Shown: one piece after another, positions 31,299 through 36,913 of the stretch | How the letters are laid out: each line of letters begins with the position of its first letter | How positions within the stretch are numbered: position 1 is the stretch's first letter | Origin: JBCDBH01 sp039184055 | Lineage (GTDB): Bacteria; Acidobacteriota; Thermoanaerobaculia; Multivoradales; J023 | Direction: 5' to 3' | Assembly: GCA_039184055.1 (NCBI GenBank) | Contig: JBCDBH010000013.1 | Span: 1-36,913 of the forward strand | Length of the DNA: 36,913 bases | Notes under the pieces: generated by a model | Told to the model about the DNA's origin: nothing | Database searches by the model: none | The model's input: the letters and a program-made list of their open reading frames with translations, nothing else | Made by a program: the position numbers and the translations under genes

Positions 31299-33236
31299 TC
31301 AGTCAGGAAGCTCACCGCCGGCAAAGATCCGGGCCCGCACGCGACTGAACCGATCGTGATGTCGCAGCGGGTCGAGACGCGGATCGACGTCGATGAACAC
31401 ACACCACGGATCCCGCTGGTCCACCGCGCGTTCCAGCCAATCGAGCGCCAGGTCGACCTCACCCACCGCGGCCAACGTCATCGCGGCGCTGATCGCGTCA
31501 CCACGACCGTCTTCGGCCTCGGCCAAGCGCCAGGCATGATCACGCTCACGAAAACGTTCGAGCATCGGTTGATCACGATCGAATGGCGAACGGTCCGTGG
31601 CGAGCAGTCGGGTCGCCGCCGCCACCCCCGCGGCTCGATCACCCCGTCGCTGGGCGATCTCGAGCTTGCCACGTAAGGCGAAGCGATGATCGGGCTCGAG
31701 CTCGAGCGTGTCCTCGCACGCCGCCGCCGCCTCGTCGAGCCGCCGCGCGAAGAAGAGATACCAACAGCGATCCGAGCGCACGGTCAGCGAGAGAGGATCG
31801 AGCCGACGGGCGAGATCATCGTGCTCGATGGCACGGTCGTGAGCCCCGGCGGCGGAGAACGCTCCCGCCGTCCAATGGTGTGATTCGGCATCGCCCGGCG
31901 CCGCCATCAAGGCTCGCTCGAACGCCTTTTGCGCCGACCGGGGATCCCAATCGTGGTAGAGCCGGACGATCCCCTCGACCCGGTGCGCCAGAGCATGATC
32001 CGGTTCGATTTCGAGCGCCCGCCTCACCGCCACACGGGCCGCCGCCATCGCCTCGACCACGGGTACGTCCGCCCACGCCGACAACACCCACGCCTCGGCG
32101 ATTCCGGCGTGCGCGGCCGCGAAATCGGGCGTGATCTCGAGTGCTTCATCGAACGCTCGACGCGCGGCACGATAGCCGTCAGCGTCGTATCGCGCCAAGA
32201 AGTAGCGGCCACGAAGATAAGCGTCCCACGCCTCGGCGTCGACGGTCGCGGCACCGAATCTCTCGCTCGGTAGCAGCTCGAGAGCCAACGCTTCGACGAC
32301 CCGCCCGGCCAGCTCGCGCTGGATCTCGGCAAGATCTCCACGTCGACGATCCCAGGATTCGGACCATACGACCTGCCCCGCTCGGGCGGCATCGACCGGA
32401 TGGTACAGCGTCGCGATGACCCGGACGCGCGTCGCGTTAGTGTGCACCCGACCATCCAACACCCAGGTGGCGCCGAGCCGATGTCCTTGTTGCACCGGGT
32501 CGTCGGCATCGGAATCGTAGGCGTCGGTCTCGGCCGCGCGCGCCGAACCCACGGCGATCACCGCCAAACGAGTCGGCGCCAGTCGAGCCAATTGGGAGAT
32601 CAGCTCCGTGGTCAAACCATCGGCGACATACGCCGCTTCGACCGTACCCGCGCTGAGATCGCTGAACGGCAGCACCGCGAGGGTGGGTGGCGCCGACCGC
32701 GGAGCCTCGCCACGTGGTCCTGCGATCATGGTCACCGCGAAGACGATCAACGCAGCGCCGACCCACCATCGCCATCGCCTCGTCACCACCGCCAGCACGG
32801 CGGCCGGTCTCGATACGGCGGTCGGGCTCGGTTCCTCGTGGATCTCGGGCGGTACCCTGGTCTCAGACTCGCGGGTCGCAAGGGGCTCGCGATCCGGGAG
32901 GATGCGCTCGAGCGGCGCGATGAATCGATAGCCCCGTCGTGGCACGGTGTCGATAAAGCGAGGATTCTCGGCTCGATCATCGAGAGCCTGCCGGACCTGG
33001 CGAATGATCGAGTTGAGACCCTGGTCGAATTCGACGTGGGTGCCTTCGCCCCACAACCGTTGCTTGAAGGTGTCGCGATCCACCACGGCACCCGCATGCT
33101 CGACCAGCACGCACAAAGCCGTCATCGCTTGCGGGGTGATCTCGAGCCGACGGCCACGTCTTCGGAGCTCGTGAGAGGCGAGATCCAGCTCGTAGAGGCC
33201 AAAGCGGTAACGGTCTCCACTCTCCATGGTCATCAT
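31299..33236 (-). CDS. CadC/ToxR-like winged-helix regulator with TPR domain
   Basis: The protein has 645 residues. An N-terminal OmpR/CadC-type winged helix spans about 8-107 (GLYELDLASHELRRRGRRLE to IDTVPRRGYRFIAPL). One membrane helix follows (about 156-173, WWVGAALIVFAVTMIAG), then a periplasmic TolB-like N-terminal segment (LAVLPFSDLSAGTVEAAYVA, DGLTTELISQLARL), and a long TPR array to the end (repeats such as AARRAFDEALEITPDFAAAHAGIAEA and ACEDTLELEPDHRFAL). The architecture binds DNA from the membrane and senses by the TPR part. It is widespread in Acidobacteriota. It diverges from the prolyl-oligopeptidase gene, a candidate target. Three Met codons near the start leave the exact N-terminus open. 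Confidence 0.9.
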   Translation of the reverse strand: MMTMESGDRYRFGLYELDLASHELRRRGRRLEITPQAMTALCVLVEHAGAVVDRDTFKQRLWGEGTHVEFDQGLNSIIRQVRQALDDRAENPRFIDTVPRRGYRFIAPLERILPDREPLATRESETRVPPEIHEEPSPTAVSRPAAVLAVVTRRWRWWVGAALIVFAVTMIAGPRGEAPRSAPPTLAVLPFSDLSAGTVEAAYVADGLTTELISQLARLAPTRLAVIAVGSARAAETDAYDSDADDPVQQGHRLGATWVLDGRVHTNATRVRVIATLYHPVDAARAGQVVWSESWDRRRGDLAEIQRELAGRVVEALALELLPSERFGAATVDAEAWDAYLRGRYFLARYDADGYRAARRAFDEALEITPDFAAAHAGIAEAWVLSAWADVPVVEAMAAARVAVRRALEIEPDHALAHRVEGIVRLYHDWDPRSAQKAFERALMAAPGDAESHHWTAGAFSAAGAHDRAIEHDDLARRLDPLSLTVRSDRCWYLFFARRLDEAAAACEDTLELEPDHRFALRGKLEIAQRRGDRAAGVAAATRLLATDRSPFDRDQPMLERFRERDHAWRLAEAEDGRGDAISAAMTLAAVGEVDLALDWLERAVDQRDPWCVFIDVDPRLDPLRHHDRFSRVRARIFAGGELPD

Positions 33237-33414
33237 CGTACCCGGTCACCGCCAGCACCTCGACGAACGTCCCGATCCGACGCAGCTGAGCGGTCTCAGA
33301 TCATCGATCAAGTTTTTATTTTTCAGAGGTTTACGATCTCATCCCGAGCTCATGACCGAGGCTCTGAGCGCTCCGTAAGGTGAAGCGTACGCAACCTTCA
33401 CCAGAGGAGCTCTC
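33237..33414. promoter_or_regulatory. Divergent promoter region, regulator/peptidase
   Basis: An A/T-rich stretch at 33310-33330 marks the likely promoter area. TACGAT (33333-33338) could be a -10 for the peptidase gene. GGTGAAG (33379-33385) and CTTCACC (33396-33402) form a hairpin that ends just before the ribosome site AGAGGAG, so it could influence translation start. Confidence 0.35.
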
Positions 33415-35634
33415 ATGAATCATCGCCTCCATTTCCTCGTCTTCATTCTCACCGCCTCGAGTTTCATCGTTTGGCTCGCGGTCGCCGGCGAGGTCTTGCA
33501 CGTTTCGCCTCGCTCGGCCGGCGACGACTCGAACCGCCAGCAGCTCGACTACCCGGTCGCGCAACGTCTCGACCTGGTCGAGACGCACTTCGACCTTGCC
33601 ATCGCCGATCCCTATCGCTGGCTGGAAGATCTCGATAGCGACACGACCAACCAGTGGATACGAGCCCAGGACGAACTGGCACGTCAATACACTGAAGGTC
33701 TCGATCGACACGCCACCTGGGTCGACCGTCTCGAACGCCTGCTCGAAGCCGACCGACCGAGTCGCCCGTATCGCCGTGGCGAGCAGCTCTTCACCTTCGT
33801 GCGACGCGGTGGCGACCGACTCCCCGTGGTCATGGTCGAATCGGATGACCAGCCGGCACGCATCCTGATCGAGGCGCCGATGACACCAGCCACGGCGACG
33901 GCGATCCAAGAGCCCCAGACGATCGTCGGCTGGCTACCGAGTCCCGATGGCGAGCACGTCGCGTACGGCATCGCACCGCTGGGCTCACCATGGGGCACCT
34001 GGCGGATTCGCAACGTCGAATCGGGCCGGGATGCCAGCGACGTTCTCACCGGACTCTATGGCGGTACCGGGAATCTCGTCTGGGCTCCCGACGGTCGTGG
34101 CTTCTTCTACGAGTATTTCCTCGACGAGCCCGGCGAGCCCCCCACGGACGGTCGGACTGGAGCACCCGGTGCGCCCACGGTCCGCTTCCACCGTCTCGGC
34201 ACGAATCAAGCCGAAGATCCGACTCTTTATCGCAAAGAGGGCGAAGACTGGAGCCTGCGCCCGCTCCGTATCGTCGATCAACGCTGGTTGAGCCTCAGCG
34301 AAGTCCGAGGCTCGAGCGCCACCAACCGGCTGCTGATTCATGATCTCGACGCTGAGCGAGCGTTCGAACAAGGCGCGTTCGCTCCACTCACCCACCACGA
34401 GGCGGCGTGGCGGCTGATCGACGCCCGCGGCGAGACCTTCTTCCTCCTTACCGACCATGACGCCCCCAAACAACGCGTCGTCACGCTGACCCGAGGCGCC
34501 ACGGCTTCGATCGACGAAATCATCGCCGAAGGCGCGTTCGCGATCTCGAGCGTCGTCGCGACCCGTCGGCACCTGGTCGTGCTGGCGACCGAAGCCGCCA
34601 AGCCGACGCTGCGCACGTATCGCATCGATGGCACCTTCGAGCGCATGGTCGATCTGCCCAGAATCACCTGGACCTCGATTCGCGACAGCGACGACGAGTC
34701 GAGCTGGGTCTCACTCAGCGGCTTGAACGACGCCGGCACCACGTTTCGTCTCGACGCGGCCACTGGCCAGCTCACCCCGGTGGTCGCGCACAATGCCGAT
34801 TTTCACCCTGAAGACTTCGTCACCCGACAGATCTTCTACGACGGTCTCGACGGCACCCGCATCCCGATGTTCATCGCGCACCACGTCGATCTCGATCTCG
34901 ACGCGGGTCCGCATCCGACCATTCTCTACGGCTATGGTGCCTTCGCCTGGGCGGCCGTCCCCTGGTACCAGCCCGAGCTCATCCCGTGGCTGGAACAAGG
35001 CGGCATCTACGCCTTGGCGAATATTCGTGGGGGTGGCGAATTTGGCGCCACCTGGTATCAGGCGGGAATTCGAGAGCAGAAACAGACCGCGATCGACGAC
35101 TATCTCGCCGCCGCCGCGGCGCTCGTCAAAGAACAGCTATCCCATGCCGACACCCTGGTGGCCAACGGTGGTAGCGCCAGCGGACCCTTGGTCGGTGCGG
35201 CGATCGTGCAACGCCCCGAGCTCTTCGCCGCCGCGCTCATCGAGGTACCGGCATTCGACATGGTGCGGTTCGCCACGCTCCAGGGTGGAAGCCGGTGGGT
35301 CCAGGAGTGGGGCTCACCAGAAAACGAGCAGGAGCTACGCGCGCTCCATGCCTACTCGCCCTACCACAACCTGCAACAGGGTACGTGCTATCCCGCCACG
35401 ATGATCATCGCGGGTGAACGCGACCAGACCATCGCACCTTCACACGCCTATAAGTTCACCGCCGCGCTGCAGGCGGCGCAAGGCTGCGACAACCCGGTTT
35501 TGCTCCAGGTGGCGTGGGGTGCCGGCCACTCGGTCGGGTCGACACCCGCGCTGCAAGCCGCGAGTCACGCGCGTCGCCTGGCATTCGCGTCTCGCGCGGT
35601 CAGAGCCTCGACTATGGACGCACCGAAACCTTGA
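33415..35634 (+). CDS. Prolyl oligopeptidase-family serine peptidase (S9A), exported or anchored
   Basis: The protein has 739 residues with AGAGGAG before ATG 33415. A hydrophobic N-terminus (HFLVFILTASSFIVWLAVAG) serves as signal or anchor. The family N-terminal part (DPYRWLEDLDSDTTNQWIRAQ) and seven-bladed propeller precede a C-terminal alpha/beta hydrolase domain. The inferred triad is Ser587 in NGGSASG, Asp670 in GERDQTIAP and His705 in GAGHSVG. The substrate-side landmark NIRGGGEFGATWYQAG is present. The nucleophile motif is GGSASG rather than the usual GGSNGG or GGSAGG. Such enzymes cut peptides under about 30 residues after proline. The gene diverges from the CadC-like regulator. Confidence 0.9.
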   Translation: MNHRLHFLVFILTASSFIVWLAVAGEVLHVSPRSAGDDSNRQQLDYPVAQRLDLVETHFDLAIADPYRWLEDLDSDTTNQWIRAQDELARQYTEGLDRHATWVDRLERLLEADRPSRPYRRGEQLFTFVRRGGDRLPVVMVESDDQPARILIEAPMTPATATAIQEPQTIVGWLPSPDGEHVAYGIAPLGSPWGTWRIRNVESGRDASDVLTGLYGGTGNLVWAPDGRGFFYEYFLDEPGEPPTDGRTGAPGAPTVRFHRLGTNQAEDPTLYRKEGEDWSLRPLRIVDQRWLSLSEVRGSSATNRLLIHDLDAERAFEQGAFAPLTHHEAAWRLIDARGETFFLLTDHDAPKQRVVTLTRGATASIDEIIAEGAFAISSVVATRRHLVVLATEAAKPTLRTYRIDGTFERMVDLPRITWTSIRDSDDESSWVSLSGLNDAGTTFRLDAATGQLTPVVAHNADFHPEDFVTRQIFYDGLDGTRIPMFIAHHVDLDLDAGPHPTILYGYGAFAWAAVPWYQPELIPWLEQGGIYALANIRGGGEFGATWYQAGIREQKQTAIDDYLAAAAALVKEQLSHADTLVANGGSASGPLVGAAIVQRPELFAAALIEVPAFDMVRFATLQGGSRWVQEWGSPENEQELRALHAYSPYHNLQQGTCYPATMIIAGERDQTIAPSHAYKFTAALQAAQGCDNPVLLQVAWGAGHSVGSTPALQAASHARRLAFASRAVRASTMDAPKP

Positions 35635-36253
35635 TCGGTTTCGCCGATCGGCTGATGGCGATCTCGTGATCCTCACCCGGTGACAAAGCGGTAATCGCCT
35701 GCCAGCCGCCGTCGATCAGACGGGTGACGGTCACCGATACCGACCCGTCGGCGCCCCGAGCCGCTTCGAAGCCGAGCCGGATCCCACGTTCCGAGCCCGC
35801 CACCTCGGCGCGTGCTCCTTCTTTCGCCGTCACCTCGAGCTCGCGGCCGTCGCTCAACACGACGTCGACCAGCGCCATGGCCGGGTCGATCAAGCGCTCA
35901 CCGGGCTGACCGACCTCGATGAGCTCGAAGGTCAGGGCACGGTCGGAGATCGTCGTGCGCGTCGGCACGCCGAGCTCGAGCGCGAACGACGCGGCGACGC
36001 CTTCTTCGCCTTGGTCGAACGACAGGGTCACCACGCCTTCGGCGTCGAGGGTCGGACGCAGATAGAGAATGCCGACCTCGGCGTGTTGATACGTGGCGGT
36101 CTCGCCCTCGTCGACGGCGAAACGCGTGGTCGTGCCGTCAGACGCGGTGACGCTGAACAACAAGGGGCGTAGCGTGGGTTCGGCGGGCGTGGTCTCGGCA
36201 CCCAGCGCGGTGACCGAAAGCAAGAGTAAAGACGCGATCGAGATGATCTTCAT
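35612..36253 (-). CDS. Exported beta-rich protein of unknown function
   Basis: The protein has 213 residues from ATG 36253, with GAGGA upstream on the minus strand. It has a signal peptide (MKIISIASLLLLSVTALGAE). The mature part alternates short strands (VTASDGTTTRFAVDEGE, EVGILYLRPTLDAEGVVTLS, VSVTVTRLIDG) and has no cysteine and few aromatic residues. I recognise no family or catalytic motif. Its last 23 bp overlap the end of the convergent peptidase gene. The frame is open back to 36439, but that part overlaps the zincin gene and lacks coding character. Confidence 0.75.
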   Translation of the reverse strand: MKIISIASLLLLSVTALGAETTPAEPTLRPLLFSVTASDGTTTRFAVDEGETATYQHAEVGILYLRPTLDAEGVVTLSFDQGEEGVAASFALELGVPTRTTISDRALTFELIEVGQPGERLIDPAMALVDVVLSDGRELEVTAKEGARAEVAGSERGIRLGFEAARGADGSVSVTVTRLIDGGWQAITALSPGEDHEIAISRSAKPIKVSVRP

Positions 36254-36328
36254 GGCGTTCGTCCTCGGAATAGCAACGTGATGGCAATCGGGGAAGAGTG
36301 CACGCCGGCCGAGTCGAGCCGAGCCACT

Positions 36329-36350
36329 CGGTCGTACAGTATATCGACCG
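36329..36350 (-). promoter_or_regulatory. Possible promoter and operator of the exported beta-rich protein gene
   Basis: On the minus strand TATACT (36343-36338) is a good -10. It is flanked by a perfect inverted repeat CGGTCG (36329-36334) and CGACCG (36345-36350). The -35 is poor, which fits a regulated promoter. Confidence 0.3.
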
Positions 36351-36353
36351 CGC

Positions 36354-36913
36354 TCAGAGACGACTCCAGCCGTCGCGCCCGAGTCGGCCACGCGCCGCGC
36401 TGACACGCGCCAGGAGCCCGGCGTCGAGCACCCCGCCACCGGCGATCACCTCGGGCAGCGTGGGAACGGCGTGCATGAGCGATCGGATGCGCGCCTGAAC
36501 CGCGAACGCGACCCGCTCCTCGGTCAATTGTACGTATGCCGAATGATGCCGTTTACCGGTGAACCGGGCGCGTGCGTACATGCCCACGTAGCCGGTGAGA
36601 AACGGCACCATGCCCCGTTCGCGAAACTGCAAAACGTGCACGGCTTCATGGGCCAGGAGCTCGATCCCGGCGGGATGGCGAAGCCAGGTCGGCGCGGCGC
36701 ACGACGGCGCGAGAAACACCCATTCACCGAGGGTCAGGCCACTCGCTCCCGCCACCGTGGTGACGCCAGTACCCAACACACCCGGAATCAATCGCATCGC
36801 CCCCAAGTCGGCGTCGAAGAAGGCTTCCAACAAGGCGCGGACCGCTGGTTCCAGAGGTCGGCGTTCGATCATGAGCCGAATGGCCAAAACCGAGGAATCA
36901 AGACCACGCTGGC
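36354..36913 (-). CDS. HExxH zincin-like metallopeptidase (DUF4157-like), possibly 5'-truncated
   Basis: The frame is open to the right edge, so the start may lie outside; ATG at 36872 would give 172 residues and TTG at 36887 gives 177. LLAHEAVHVLQFRERG holds the zinc-binding HEAVH motif in the style of DUF4157-type zincins. Before it, WVFLAPSC and TWLRHPAGIEL resemble the strand and loop in front of the active-site helix. The third ligand is probably a Glu or His in the following helix (TEERVAFAVQARI). No signal peptide is seen in the visible part. Function beyond a predicted protease fold is unknown. DUF4157 proteins are often cargo of contractile injection systems, but no such genes are in view. 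Confidence 0.75.
   Translation of the reverse strand, partial: QRGLDSSVLAIRLMIERRPLEPAVRALLEAFFDADLGAMRLIPGVLGTGVTTVAGASGLTLGEWVFLAPSCAAPTWLRHPAGIELLAHEAVHVLQFRERGMVPFLTGYVGMYARARFTGKRHHSAYVQLTEERVAFAVQARIRSLMHAVPTLPEVIAGGGVLDAGLLARVSAARGRLGRDGWSRL

Noticed and set aside
32400..33383. A 327-codon plus-strand frame opposite the CadC-like regulator
   Set aside because: It is antisense to a well-supported winged-helix/TPR protein and its product has no recognisable pattern.

Overview
The window is a GC-rich bacterial chromosomal segment with dense gene packing, Shine-Dalgarno sites before many genes and a strong bias toward exported proteins. The gene content (winged-helix/TPR one-component regulator, sortilin-like Asp-box protein, prolyl oligopeptidase, PKD-tailed serine proteases, an IPTL-CTERM protein, DUF3526-type ABC-2 permeases) fits an Acidobacteriota member, perhaps Thermoanaerobaculia-like. 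That placement is an inference from content only; there is no rRNA or other phylogenetic marker. I see no tRNA, rRNA, insertion sequence, phage gene or CRISPR array.

Layout. 1-460: the 3' end of an exported Asp-box (VPS10/sortilin-like) protein. 479-2512: a Fur-family regulator divergent from an FAD oxidoreductase and a small membrane protein, with a dyad over the shared promoter. 2714-7078: an exported NTF2-like protein, a complete 1106-residue Asp-box protein and a 56-residue SEC-C zinc peptide. 7331-12867: three tandem paralogous exported trypsin-like proteases with PKD tails; each copy carries the same promoter-like element, a structured 5' leader and the same type of 3' hairpin. 12889-16432: a three-gene ABC exporter operon on the minus strand. 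16776-17549: a probably lipidated subclass B1 metallo-beta-lactamase with all six zinc ligands.

17735-21402 holds a compact plus-strand cluster: a 68-residue exported four-cysteine peptide, a beta-propeller-like lipoprotein, and a one-pass membrane protein with a propeller-type ectodomain and a cytoplasmic domain that looks like a NACHT NTPase without its Walker motifs. I recognise no described system with this arrangement, and it is my best candidate for something new.

21393-26515 is a minus-strand operon hflK-hflC-nupC-type transporter-dacB-type carboxypeptidase. Next come a gamma-glutamylcyclotransferase-like gene, three adjacent hairpins, an AraC-type regulator and a 14-TM MFS exporter, possibly with a translationally coupled leader peptide. 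30010-31284 is an IPTL-CTERM surface protein with a UUCG-loop terminator. The right end has a CadC-like TPR regulator divergent from a prolyl-oligopeptidase-family peptidase, an unknown exported protein and a HExxH zincin that runs to the window edge.

Overall the region reads as an exported proteolysis, cell-envelope and surface-sensing neighbourhood. The proteases, the prolyl oligopeptidase, the metallo-beta-lactamase, the carboxypeptidase and the HflKC modulators all act in or on the envelope.
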